NCBI RefSeq assembly: GCF_014201875.1
Contig: NZ_JACHFL010000022.1
Location: forward strand, 11,083-75,082
Direction: 5' to 3'
From: Deinococcus humi
GTDB taxonomy: Bacteria; Deinococcota; Deinococci; Deinococcales; Deinococcaceae
DNA length: 64,000 nucleotides
The notes beneath the pieces were generated by a model, which did no database searches, had not been told where the DNA came from, and saw only the letters and a list, made by a program, of their open reading frames with translations. The number at the start of each line of letters is the position of its first letter. The first letter of the stretch is position 1. This document shows positions 53,225 to 62,085 of this stretch, in pieces. A program made the translations under genes and the position numbers.

Positions 53225-55033
53225 ATGAGCGATGCCGACCGCCCCGCGCTTGACACGTCACTGGAGGAGGTCACCCAACTACGCGAGGCCCTCGCTGCCG
53301 CCCAGCGCCAGATCGAGGTGCTGTCCACCTTCACGGCCCTGAGCGAGACCGCCGCCACCACCAGTGACCTGACCCTCCTGGCCCAGCGCGCTGAGGAGGT
53401 GCTGCGCCGCAACATTCCCGATCTGCTGGCCGCCTACTACGAACGTCGGGGGGACCGCTGGGTGGCACAGGTCACCACCGAAGGCCTGCCGCCCGCTCTG
53501 CTGGACCTGATCCACGTGGGCCTGCCCCTGGACACGCCGTGTTTCGCGCAGACGGTGGACGCCCGCACGCCGCAGTTCTTCGAGCATTGGGACGCGGTCA
53601 CGCAGCGCGTGCCGTTCACCGAGGGGTTCCATGCGGTGGGCCTGGCCCCCTTCTACCGGGACGGTCAGGCAGTGGCCATCCTCACCGTGGGGCTGGTCAA
53701 CACCGAGGTCTGGGCCGCGCAGCCTCAGCAGTTGTTCCTGGCGGTGTATCAGGCCCTGGACAGCGCCCACCGGCGCAAAGGACTCGTCCAGATCCAGGAG
53801 CGGCAGCGCGCCCTGGAAGCATTCATGACGCTGACCGAAACCATCGGCGCGGAGACCGAGCCGCTACGGCTGGCCGAGCGGGCCTGCGAGCTGTTCCTGA
53901 CGCTGATGCCGGGCTGGGTCACGGGCTATTACGAGTGGGACGGTGAGCTGTGGTGCGCCAGGCTCAGCGACGTACCGGACCCCATCCTGCGCGCCGCGCT
54001 GTTCGCGGGGGTGCCCGCATCGGCGCCCAGCCTGCACGCAGCAGTGCAGGTCAGGGGGCCGGTGTTCTTCGATCACTGGAGCGCCCGGGACAAGATCATC
54101 GCCCGGTCCGAGTCGTATGGCGTGGCGGCCTTCGTCCCCTACTTCCGGGACGCTCAGCCCGTTGCGATGTTCGCCATTGCCAGCCAGCACCACCAGGAGT
54201 GGAGGTCTGAGGAGCGGGCGGTGTTCAGGGCCGTGGGGCGCAGTCTGGCCCTGGGCCTGGAGCGGGCCTGGCAGGCCCAGGCGCTGGAGAGCCGCACCCA
54301 TGAGTTGCAGCGCAGCAACCGCGAACTCAAGGCCGCCAACGGTGAGCTCGAAGCCTTTGCGTACAGCGCCTCGCATGACCTGCGCACCCCGGTGCGGCAC
54401 GTCAAGGGCTTCGTCGAGATGGACCGCCGTGCCCTGAACCGTGGGGAGCCGGACAAGGCCGAGCGTGCCCTGCAGGTGGTGGAGGGGGCGGCCGATCAGA
54501 TGAGCGCCATGATCGACGCGATGCTCTCCCTGTCGCGCAGCACCCGGCAGCCGCTCACCCACACGGCAGTCAATTTGGGCAGGTTGGTAGAGCGGGCCCG
54601 CCAGAACGTTGAGGACGAGTTCACCGGCCGCCAGATCGAGTGGCGGGTGGCGCCGCTGCCCGAGGTCACCGGCGACGCGGCCACCTTGCAGCAAGTCATC
54701 GTCAACCTGCTGAACAACGCGGTGAAGTTCACCCGCCCCCGCGAGCAGGCGGTGATCGAGATCGGCGCGCAGGCGGGGGATGAGGAATGGACGGTGTGGG
54801 TGCGCGACAATGGGGTGGGCTTTGACCCGGCGTACACGGGCAAGTTGTTCGGTCCGTTCCAGCGCCTGCACCTGCACAGCGAGTTTGAGGGGACGGGCAT
54901 TGGATTGGCGACCGTGCGCCGCATCATCCTGCGCCATGGCGGCCGGACCTGGGCGGAGGGCGTGCCGGGCGAGGGGGCCACGTTCTCATTCACGCTGCCG
55001 CATGTCCGCCCGCTGGAGCCAGGCGGCAGCTAA
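53225..55033 (+). CDS. Dual-GAF sensor histidine kinase
   Basis: A 602-residue soluble kinase. A short coiled coil (SLEEVTQLREALAAAQRQIE) leads into GAF1 (about 35-185) and GAF2 (about 195-350). A second coiled coil (LQRSNRELKAANGELEAF) precedes HisKA with SASHDLRTPVRH (His at about 384). HATPase_c has LLNNAVKFT, RDNGVGFD, FQRLHLHSEFEGTGIGLATV. All catalytic boxes are intact. Its 3' end overlaps the convergent RNase-like gene by four bases. Orphan kinase; the nearest receiver is the one at 52250-52612 on the other strand. Confidence 0.92.
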   Translation: MSDADRPALDTSLEEVTQLREALAAAQRQIEVLSTFTALSETAATTSDLTLLAQRAEEVLRRNIPDLLAAYYERRGDRWVAQVTTEGLPPALLDLIHVGLPLDTPCFAQTVDARTPQFFEHWDAVTQRVPFTEGFHAVGLAPFYRDGQAVAILTVGLVNTEVWAAQPQQLFLAVYQALDSAHRRKGLVQIQERQRALEAFMTLTETIGAETEPLRLAERACELFLTLMPGWVTGYYEWDGELWCARLSDVPDPILRAALFAGVPASAPSLHAAVQVRGPVFFDHWSARDKIIARSESYGVAAFVPYFRDAQPVAMFAIASQHHQEWRSEERAVFRAVGRSLALGLERAWQAQALESRTHELQRSNRELKAANGELEAFAYSASHDLRTPVRHVKGFVEMDRRALNRGEPDKAERALQVVEGAADQMSAMIDAMLSLSRSTRQPLTHTAVNLGRLVERARQNVEDEFTGRQIEWRVAPLPEVTGDAATLQQVIVNLLNNAVKFTRPREQAVIEIGAQAGDEEWTVWVRDNGVGFDPAYTGKLFGPFQRLHLHSEFEGTGIGLATVRRIILRHGGRTWAEGVPGEGATFSFTLPHVRPLEPGGS

Positions 55034-56673
55034 GCCAGCGTCTCCTCGGCAGCGCGGTCTTCCTCGGCCTGGCGCTGCCCCTCCATAGTGTCATGCTCAC
55101 GTAACTTAACCCGGCTGGTCTTCCCGCGCAGGACTTCCAGCGTGTAGTCGCCCTCCCCGAATAGCTTGCCGTCTAGCGTGTCCGGCAGCGCGATGCGCAC
55201 CTCGTGCGTCTCGGGGTCATAGCACACCCTGACCGTGGTCCGGGCGTGGCGCTCCTTGAGGGCTTCGAGCTTCTTGGGCGCCGTGTTGATGAACATGCCC
55301 CGGCGCTTCCCGCTGTCCTTGAGTGGGACCAGCTCGCCCGCCTCCGGCAGCCCGACATCGTGCTTGCTGTTCAAGTACCCCGCCAGGTTGCTGCGCGCCC
55401 GCAGTTCGCCGTGCGTCAGGATCACCTTCCCTGGTGCGTAGCGCGCGATCATCCCCAGCAGTCCACCCCGGTCCGCATGGGCCGACAGGTAGAAGCGTTC
55501 CACCCGTGAGTACGCCGACACTGGCTCGAAGCCTTCACCCCTGGCTGCGGGCAGCATGACCTCGCCGCCCTGCTGAAGTTCAAGCAGCCGTCTCCCGGGG
55601 CTCTCGGCGTCCTGGTAGCCCACCACGAACAGGGCGTTCTCAGCATGTGGCAGCCACGCGCGGGCGTACTGCGGGCTGGCCCCCGCGTGCAGCATGCCCG
55701 ACGAGGCGATCACCACGGCGGGGCGCTCGGAGGCCAGGATGCCCTCACGCTCCCGCCGGTCCTTGACCAGGTTCACCGTGCCGGTCAGGAACGGCCGCTG
55801 CTTGCTCACAGCGCTGCGGTTCTGAAGCGCCTCGGGCAGCAGGGGCAGCATGTCCTCGTACGCCTCGGTGATGCCCCGGGTCAGGCCGTCGAGGTGGATC
55901 GGCACCGCAGGCAGCAGCCCGCTCGCCATCGCCGTCTGCAGGATCTGGGTGATCTCCTGCGCGCGGCCCAGGGCAAAGGACGGGATCAGCACCCGCCCAC
56001 CCCCGCGTAGGGTCTCACCGATGGCCGTGATGAAAGCCCGGACTTGCTCCTTGCGGCTGGGCAGCAGCGTGTCGCCGTAGGTGCTCTCGGACACCACCGC
56101 GTCGACAGGGGTCACAGCAGCGGGCAGCCAGGCGGCGTCCACCACGGGCGTGGAGATGTTGCTCACATCCCCGGTGTGGAACACGGTCCGGCCCCCGCTC
56201 TCGATCAGCACGCTGGCCGCGCCGAGGAGATGGCCGCTGGGGAACAGCGTGAAGGCGAAGCCGTGGTCACTGACGCGCATGAAGTAGGGCACTGGCCGCA
56301 GTCGCTCCAGCGTGCGCTTCATGTCGCCTGCGCTGAACAACGGCTGGCCCTGCAGGGTGGTGACCTTGAGGGTGTCACCCAGCACCAGCGTGGCGATGCG
56401 GGCGGTGGCCTCGGTGCAGTAGATGGGGAGCCCCGGGAAACGCCGCACCACCACCGGCAGCGCGCCGACATGATCCAGGTGAGCGTGGGTCAGCACCATC
56501 GCGGCAGGTGGGTGCTCCGAGAGCAACCCCAGCTGGGGCAGGGCAGCGTCCCCGATGGACCCAGGTCGTGCACCGGCGTCAATGAGCAGGTTGCCCTCGG
56601 CCAGGCGGTAGAGGTAGCTGCTGGCTCCCACCTCGTCGGTGCCGCCCAGGCCCAAGAAATGCAGGTCACTCAT
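55030..56673 (-). CDS. Metallo-beta-lactamase/beta-CASP RNase-like protein
   Basis: A protein of about 547 residues. The MBL core has the zinc motif THAHLDHVG (H-x-H-x-D-H) at about residues 60-70, further ligands in FPSGHLLGA and HTGDVSN, and the beta-CASP signature regions SESTYGDTLL, PSFALGRAQEI, SSGMLHAG and LSAHADRGG. This layout is that of CPSF73/RNase J-type RNA-processing nucleases. The last about 90 residues form an extra beta-rich C-terminal domain (TVRVCYDPETHEVRIALPDT). The first Met at 56682 is three codons further up. It is probably involved in RNA processing or decay. Confidence 0.88.
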   Translation of the reverse strand: MSDLHFLGLGGTDEVGASSYLYRLAEGNLLIDAGARPGSIGDAALPQLGLLSEHPPAAMVLTHAHLDHVGALPVVVRRFPGLPIYCTEATARIATLVLGDTLKVTTLQGQPLFSAGDMKRTLERLRPVPYFMRVSDHGFAFTLFPSGHLLGAASVLIESGGRTVFHTGDVSNISTPVVDAAWLPAAVTPVDAVVSESTYGDTLLPSRKEQVRAFITAIGETLRGGGRVLIPSFALGRAQEITQILQTAMASGLLPAVPIHLDGLTRGITEAYEDMLPLLPEALQNRSAVSKQRPFLTGTVNLVKDRREREGILASERPAVVIASSGMLHAGASPQYARAWLPHAENALFVVGYQDAESPGRRLLELQQGGEVMLPAARGEGFEPVSAYSRVERFYLSAHADRGGLLGMIARYAPGKVILTHGELRARSNLAGYLNSKHDVGLPEAGELVPLKDSGKRRGMFINTAPKKLEALKERHARTTVRVCYDPETHEVRIALPDTLDGKLFGEGDYTLEVLRGKTSRVKLREHDTMEGQRQAEEDRAAEETLA

Positions 56674-56706
56674 GGGGGGCATTGTGGACGATGGCCTGAA
56701 ACGCCA

Positions 56707-57984
56707 TCACGACAACGCACTCCCCGGTTCCGTTCCCAGGTCATGGATGTTGAAGCCGGTGGCGGCCCTGGCCTTCTCGTTCAGGAGGTGCATCAGCAGC
56801 CGCCCCGGCGTCTCGATCTGCTGCCCCTTCAGCCGCCACTTCTCGATCCGTTGGATGCAGCGCCGTACCGTCTTCACTCCCAGGTGGACCAGCGCCTTGT
56901 AAAACCCGATGGCAGCCATCGCGTGCGTGGCTGGATCATCGTGGTGGATGGCGATCTGCACGGCGAATTCCCACAGCTGTGAATTGGCATTTCGCAATCT
57001 ATCTAGACAACCTTCCAAGTTGTGGATCACCGAGTCAAGGGTGAGGGACAGCATTCCCCGCTCGCCCGCACGGGTGATCAGTGCCGCGCCGTCCAAGCAA
57101 CGCAGCAGGTCTTCCCTGGCCGTTTCCGCTGAGGAAGCTCCAAAGCCCTGTTCAGGTTTTCCACAATCCCTTTGTTTTTGAGTAGTGGTTGAGCTTCCTT
57201 TGGTCGTCTCACCTTGAGAGTGAGAGTCTGGCACGACGAAAATCTCAACTTCCTGGACACTCTCCGCGAAAAACGCAGCCTCCAAGTCCTCCGGGATGAC
57301 CGGCTCGTACAGGGTGACGCTGAACAGCGTGGCCACGTTGCGTCGGGCGGCTGTCCCTTCCTCAATCCGCTGCACCTTCTGGCTCCGGAGCCACAGGTGC
57401 GCCAGCGGATGCTGCAGCGCCCGGTAGAAGGTGGCCTCGCTCATCCCACACTCGCGCGCGAAGCAAAACCGCCCCCCCACCATCTGCACCACCTGCTCAC
57501 GGGACTGCAGGGGCCGTCCGTCCTCGCCCACCTTCAGGTAGCAGTGCTTACGCAGCTCCTCGATGATGCGGATGAGATTCAGGCCCTGAGCGCCTGTGAG
57601 CCGTCCGCCGGCCAGGCTGGTGGAGCTGATGCCCGTGAGGATCAGGCGCCAGTCGCGGGAGACACTGCGGCTCAGCTTGGTGAGGTGCTGGCCAGCCTGG
57701 TACGGAAAGGCCACCGGCCAGAAGGTCTTGGTGGGCGTGTACCCGCTCATCACAGGTCTGGCGCGGATGCTCTTGCGGTACAGGCCGACGGCCTTCAGGG
57801 CCTCGGTGGGGTCCACCGGGAGGCGCGTCGTTGGTGAAGCTGGTGGGATGCGCGGCGCTGCTTTGGGATTTCCAGCCAGGAGCGCGGTTTTCTGGGCCTC
57901 CAGAAAGGCCCGCCGCCCAGCCTCACTGGTCAGGCGCTCCGGCGTTAGTCGGGTGGCTGTCACGCCAGACCGCCAGTGGGCCAT
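56707..57984 (-). CDS. Plasmid-type hypothetical protein beside the origin
   Basis: A 425-residue soluble protein. A central winged-helix-like stretch (CYLKVGEDGRPLQSREQVVQ, CFARECGMSEATFYRALQHP, LAHLWLRSQKVQRIEEGTAA) suggests DNA binding. The C-terminal part is helical (LLMHLLNEKARAATGFNIHD). It lies divergently to the Rep gene across the origin, with stacked hairpins in its upstream region, and may be a replication or copy-number factor. No family is recognised with confidence. Start ATG 57984. Confidence 0.6.
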   Translation of the reverse strand: MAHWRSGVTATRLTPERLTSEAGRRAFLEAQKTALLAGNPKAAPRIPPASPTTRLPVDPTEALKAVGLYRKSIRARPVMSGYTPTKTFWPVAFPYQAGQHLTKLSRSVSRDWRLILTGISSTSLAGGRLTGAQGLNLIRIIEELRKHCYLKVGEDGRPLQSREQVVQMVGGRFCFARECGMSEATFYRALQHPLAHLWLRSQKVQRIEEGTAARRNVATLFSVTLYEPVIPEDLEAAFFAESVQEVEIFVVPDSHSQGETTKGSSTTTQKQRDCGKPEQGFGASSAETAREDLLRCLDGAALITRAGERGMLSLTLDSVIHNLEGCLDRLRNANSQLWEFAVQIAIHHDDPATHAMAAIGFYKALVHLGVKTVRRCIQRIEKWRLKGQQIETPGRLLMHLLNEKARAATGFNIHDLGTEPGSALS

Positions 57985-58096
57985 GACCGTGCTTTTCGAG
58001 CGTTGAGGTGAGCGGAGAGCCCGACGACTCTTTGCTGAAGCGTCAGTGGGCTTGGAAGAGAATTATCGAACAGCTTAAGGTTGTCCGCTCTTACCC

Positions 58097-58160
58097 CACG
58101 GGGGTGTCCCCGTGAGATGCATTCAAACGGATCTGAATGCGGCGTGTGTCGGCACACGCC
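58097..58160. other. Three consecutive perfect hairpins
   Basis: CACGGGG-GTGT-CCCCGTG (58097-58114), GCATTCA-8 nt-TGAATGC (58119-58140) and GGCGTGTG-TCGG-CACACGCC (58141-58160) follow each other almost without a gap. The arms are perfect in all three. They may be part of a structured RNA, an mRNA leader of the 57984 gene, or a single-strand origin. Confidence 0.7.
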
Positions 58161-58274
58161 CTCGCCTGATGCAGGGTCCGTCATCTCGGCTTGCTCCTCT
58201 TGCAATAAGGGGCGGCCTCCATTAAACTGACGGCACTTGATTGCACGTCTTCGTTCAACGAAGTCTTTGGAAAT

Positions 58275-58296
58275 CCCGCCTGGCAGCGGGGTTTTT
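58275..58296 (+). terminator. Intrinsic terminator in the origin region
   Basis: CCCGC-CTGGCA-GCGGG followed by GTTTTT. There is no protein-coding gene in front of it on the plus strand; it could end a non-coding RNA that includes the stacked hairpins. Confidence 0.65.
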
Positions 58297-58510
58297 CAAT
58301 TTTTGACTGGGTTAAGGGGTCTTCAGATGTGCCTCCAGGTCTTCCAAGTGTAGCATCATTTTTATTGTCGAATCTTCGATAAGAATGGTTTTATCATACC
58401 AGACGCTGTTTGCTAGAAGGAGTATGCGGAAAGGTTTCAGAAGGGGCAGAATGGTACTGGAGGACCTCCAGCCAGTTGCAGCCGCCCAGCAAGCTGGCGT
58501 TGATCCCTAT

Positions 58511-58802
58511 CGCTAACTTTGAGTCGATAGGCTCGCTACCTTTGAGTCAAAATCTGGAATTGATCGGCTCTCACGGCAACCGCATGCTATCGCTACCTTT
58601 GAGTCAAGGACGGTGAATCAGGACGATTTCGACACGCTACCTTTGAGTCACCGGCAAAGCCACCTATCGCTACCTTTGAGTTTTTAAGCTTAAAAAAGCA
58701 CGCTACCTTTGAGTCACGCCTTCGCTACCTTTGAGTCATTCGCCGGAAATCTCCACGCTACCTTTGAGTCTTTCAGGGCGAAATCCACGCTACCTTTGAG
58801 TC
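58511..58802 (+). repeat. Nine iterons of the replication origin
   Basis: The unit CGCTACCTTTGAGTC occurs at 58511 (variant CGCTAACTTTGAGTC), 58534, 58591, 58635, 58668 (ends in GTT), 58701, 58723, 58756 and 58788. All are in the same direction. Start-to-start distances are 23, 57, 44, 33, 33, 22, 33 and 32 bases, close to multiples of 11, so all lie on one face of the helix. Such arrays bind the Rep initiator and control copy number. Confidence 0.93.
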
Positions 58803-58888
58803 AAATGGCTGAAAAAACTGCGGCTGAGCGCAGATCTGGCACACTGCTTGATGATGCAATCAATCTTTTATAGATCTTTTAAAATCAC

Positions 58889-58894
58889 TATAAT
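58889..58894 (+). promoter_or_regulatory. Predicted -10 box of the rep promoter
   Basis: A perfect TATAAT lies nine bases before the ATG at 58904, so the transcript would be leaderless or nearly so, a common situation in Deinococcus. The -35 region is not obvious. The site is within AT-rich DNA 87 bases after the last iteron, where Rep binding would repress it. Confidence 0.5.
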
Positions 58895-58903
58895 CATCAA
58901 ATC

Positions 58904-60208
58904 ATGCATCAGGGCAACGAACCGTTGATCAACGAACTCACCCTGGCGCGCTCTGGGGTCTTTAGTATTCTCAACCGGGAAAGTGGCGACGACCAGAGCT
59001 GGGAGACCACTTTCAGCATCGGTGACCGGGACTTCTACGTCCAGGGTGTGGCTGCCCGTGGACGGCCACATGGCGTTGACCCGGACGTCTTGCTCGCGCT
59101 GCAGACGCTTTTTTTCGATGCCGGCTGTCCCGATGACGACACTGTGGAGTGTACGGCCTACGCGCTGCTGAAACTGACCCCCATGGGCACCCGTGGGAAC
59201 GCCTACAGCCGGCTGCGGGACAGCCTCCTGCGCCTGGAGGGCGTGAGCTGGCTGACGCGCGTTTCACGGCAGTCTGGGGGGCGTTTCCGGGGCACCACCG
59301 AGACCAACCGCCTGATTGACCGGATCTCGGTGCGGGACACCAGCCTGAGTGCCAGCGGAGAGGGCGGGGCCATCGAGGCGGGCGCGCCGCTGCGGGTGAC
59401 CTTCTCCCGGCATTTTGCGCAGTCGATCCGCGAAGGGTTTTACCAGATTCTCGATGCTGAGCTGCTCGGCGATCTCAAACAGCCCACGGCGCGGAGTCTG
59501 TACCGGGTGCTACAGGCGCACCGGGTGGGTGACGACGGATCGCTGGCCCGCGAACTGCCAGTTATCATGGCGGCTTGGCGGGAGGCGACGGGGCTAAGCG
59601 GCCAGCGGTCCAACAACGTCAAACGGACCCTGGATGGGGCCCATGCCCACCTGATTGCGGCGAAGTATCTGCGCGACGTGAACTACAAGGGTTCCGGTGA
59701 AGAGACGCGCATCACGTACGAGTTCGCCGGCGAGGTTGATCCCGAGCTGGTCAGGTTGCTCACCGACATGAAAGTGACGCGTCCGGTGGCTGAGGCGCTG
59801 GTGGCCGAGCACCCCGACCGGATTCGTGAGGTGGTCCGGGCAGTAGAGTTACGCATGAGCGAGGGCTTCAAGCCGCGTTCGCTGGGCGCGACGATGGTGG
59901 ACGCTGTTCGGAATCCGGAGAAGTACCTCGTTTCAGCGTCTGCTTCCCAGCCGGTCTCCCCTCCCCCACGGGCCAAACCCAGGAAGTTGCCCGAGCCGCA
60001 GCCGATGCTGTTGCCGCTGTCGCAGGATGAATCGCTGGGGATGGTGGCCAATATTCTCAGGGTGAAGCTCGGCCGTGCGCCTCACGCCGCAGCTTTGGCC
60101 AAACTGCGCGCCTTGCCGCCAGCCATGGTAGACCGGCTGGTGGCGGCCGCGACGGGCCAGGAAGATTTGATTCAGGTGGCTCAGGAGGCCACGGGTGAGG
60201 TGTTGTAA
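58904..60208 (+). CDS. repA: Plasmid replication initiator protein
   Basis: A 434-residue Rep protein of the winged-helix initiator type. The first domain (about 60-200) includes LTPMGTRGNAYSRLRDSLLR and VTFSRHFAQSIREGFYQILD, typical of the first winged helix. The second (about 200-280) contains PTARSLYRVLQAH and SNNVKRTLDGAHAHLIAAKY. The C-terminal 150 residues, with a Pro-rich linker (SPPPRAKPRKLPEPQP), have no assigned fold. It would bind the nine iterons immediately upstream and open the AT-rich DNA. No partition genes (parA/parB) are seen in the window. Confidence 0.85.
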   Translation: MHQGNEPLINELTLARSGVFSILNRESGDDQSWETTFSIGDRDFYVQGVAARGRPHGVDPDVLLALQTLFFDAGCPDDDTVECTAYALLKLTPMGTRGNAYSRLRDSLLRLEGVSWLTRVSRQSGGRFRGTTETNRLIDRISVRDTSLSASGEGGAIEAGAPLRVTFSRHFAQSIREGFYQILDAELLGDLKQPTARSLYRVLQAHRVGDDGSLARELPVIMAAWREATGLSGQRSNNVKRTLDGAHAHLIAAKYLRDVNYKGSGEETRITYEFAGEVDPELVRLLTDMKVTRPVAEALVAEHPDRIREVVRAVELRMSEGFKPRSLGATMVDAVRNPEKYLVSASASQPVSPPPRAKPRKLPEPQPMLLPLSQDESLGMVANILRVKLGRAPHAAALAKLRALPPAMVDRLVAAATGQEDLIQVAQEATGEVL

Positions 60209-60348
60209 AGATATAGGTAGTGGACTGAGTCAGAAAAACATGTACAGAACGACTTGATCCCGCCTTTGTATGGTGGAGAGGTGAGCCGCTCAGCTGTTCC
60301 GTCAGACAAAGACGCCTCCCGTCTATGCTTGGCCGTGAAAGGGACATC

Positions 60349-61128
60349 ATGAATCAACCGGCAAGCAGATCTTCTGAACTCAATACCCCTGAGCAACAGC
60401 GCGAAGCTGCGACTCTTCTGCAATGGCCCTGGTCAGCCCAAGCGACCCACGCGCTCACGACGTATTTTCGCTGCATGGAGGACGTGAACACGCCTGAGCA
60501 ACTGGCCGACGTTCTCACTGAGACTCTTGGTCATGCTCCACCTGTCCTGTTGGATGTTCAGCGTGAGCTGGGAGGCATCACCCTCCATGACCGGGGCGCT
60601 CACACGCTGCATCTTTGCCTTGATTCCATCTCTTCCATCGAGACCGGATGGGATGAAGGCATGTGGTTGCTTCCACTGGCCTGGAGAGACGTTGCCGTTC
60701 CTGATTGGAACATTCGACTGGATGGCCAGGTGGATGACGGCCCCTTTCTGTACGCCAATGCCCGGCTGTGTGTCGAGTGGCATGTTATTCACAGAAGCCT
60801 TTTCAATCAGGAGCGAACTTGTCCCGTGTACTCTCAGTCTGTCGAGGTTCGAGGGAAGCCTTTCGAAGCCCTGAGGTCATCCCTGACGGTGTTGGCCGAA
60901 TTCCTGGACATGGACCTCGCTCCTTTGCTGAGTGACAGCTGGAATTTGCTGTGGTTGAGCGAACATGCTGAACTCACCGTCCAGCATGACGTGAAGGGCG
61001 TAACCCATGCCCGGCTGACGACAGAACATCTGGAGGCAGCGGAAACGTTTTCGGACTGGTGTCACACTTATGGAACGAGCGTCTGGGACCGCAAGCGCAT
61101 TGAACCTCACACCGCTGATGCGGGCTGA
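60349..61128 (+). CDS. Hypothetical protein
   Basis: A 259-residue soluble protein from the ATG at 60349, which has AAAGGGA upstream. It is rich in Trp, His and Leu (GMWLLPLAWRDVAVPDWNIR, LSDSWNLLWLSEHAEL) with no signal peptide, membrane helix or recognised motif. It is the first gene after rep on the same strand, 140 bases away. Codon use looks normal for the replicon. No function can be proposed. Confidence 0.6.
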   Translation: MNQPASRSSELNTPEQQREAATLLQWPWSAQATHALTTYFRCMEDVNTPEQLADVLTETLGHAPPVLLDVQRELGGITLHDRGAHTLHLCLDSISSIETGWDEGMWLLPLAWRDVAVPDWNIRLDGQVDDGPFLYANARLCVEWHVIHRSLFNQERTCPVYSQSVEVRGKPFEALRSSLTVLAEFLDMDLAPLLSDSWNLLWLSEHAELTVQHDVKGVTHARLTTEHLEAAETFSDWCHTYGTSVWDRKRIEPHTADAG

Positions 61129-61776
61129 TCTGCCGGGCCCTCCAGGTTTCCTGCGTGTTGAACAGCCACTGCGTCAGGACATAGTCCCTGATCACATGCC
61201 TGTCTTGCGGAAACTGTCCAGCTACTTCTGCATCAGACCAGTAGCTTGCGGTTTACAAGGTGAGCTGTTGTTCTCTCGCCCCCTTTCTGCACCGCTTTCT
61301 GTCGGAGTATTTTATGGATTAATTGGCGTTATATGTCCGAAGTTTTTGAGTCTGGTGCTGAGTTTGGGCTTGTGATCTCTCGTCCTCTTTCGGCTTGGGC
61401 TTCTGCTTGTGTATTTCAGGAGAGCGTTTTACTGAGGCTATTAGTTTAATCCTTGTTTTATAACGCCTATTAAGTCCAATTAGACATGACCGGATCAGAA
61501 ATTGCCATCAGCACCAAGACGATCGTCTGCGCGCCAACCAAACAAAACAGTTAGCAAAAGCCCTCCAGACATAGGCAATAGTTAGAGCCGGTGGAGCCTA
61601 GATCTCATGCCGTCTCTAGCCTCCACCGGCTGTTGCACCAGAAAAGCAACACAACTATACGGCCGCACATTCGAAATGTCGCCGGATCACTGCAGCATAA
61701 AATGACAACGAAATCCAACTCGCGTCTATAAGCCCTGATGCAGCACGCCCTGGAAGCACAGGCCGCTTGCAATTAG
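61129..61776. other. AT-rich non-coding stretch with a large hairpin
   Basis: About 650 bases with lower GC than the surroundings, especially 61300-61480. No gene is recognised. The only clear structure is the hairpin at 61586-61631. Confidence 0.4.
61586..61631. repeat. Near-perfect 17-bp inverted repeat (large hairpin)
   Basis: AGCCGGTGGAGCCTAGA (61586-61602) and TCTAGCCTCCACCGGCT (61615-61631) pair with one mismatch around a 12-base loop. No T run follows on either side, so it is not a normal terminator. It could be a recombination, transfer or single-strand replication site. Confidence 0.6.
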
Positions 61777-62085
61777 GATCGCCCGTATTGCGGACGCCAC
61801 CCGCACGTTCTCCCGCTCCATCCCGAACTCGACGCATGGGCCAGTCCGCCAGATGATCCAGCCCCGGTAGTACCCATAAACCCTGCTGAGCCTGTCCACC
61901 CGGTGCACGGGCTGCGGACAGAGCATTGGATGCTGCTCGAGCTGATCATCCAAGGCATGAACGCGGCAGGCGACGCCCAGGAGGTCTACGACCTGGTGGT
62001 GGCTAACGTGGACAAGATGAAAACCGCAGTCCGGCGCGTGCCAGCTTTTGAGATCACCTGGCAGACCACCAATGCCAAAAACTGA
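61777..62085 (+). pseudogene. Decayed hypothetical gene
   Basis: After TAG at 61774-61776 the frame is open and protein-like: GRHPHVLPLHPELDAWASPP, then PAPVVPINPAEPVHPVHGLR and MLLELIIQGMNAAGDAQEVY. No ATG precedes the conserved-looking part; GTG 61903 would give only 60 residues. Its end overlaps the next gene's ATG (62072) by 14 bases, as in a coupled operon. Family unknown. Confidence 0.45.

Larger units (their letters stand above)
57985..58903. other. Replication-origin region: hairpins, terminator, iterons, AT-rich DNA
   Basis: About 920 bases without a protein-coding gene. It holds three stacked perfect hairpins (58097-58160), a 7-bp palindrome (58249-58263), an intrinsic terminator (58275-58296), AT-rich DNA (58340-58420 and 58845-58900) and nine iterons (58511-58802), followed by the Rep promoter. 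Consistent with an iteron-controlled plasmid origin. Confidence 0.7.

Noticed and set aside
58511..58802. Regular repeats that might be a CRISPR array
   Set aside because: The unit is only 15 bp, spacers vary from 7 to 42 bases, and there are no cas genes; they adjoin a Rep gene and are iterons.
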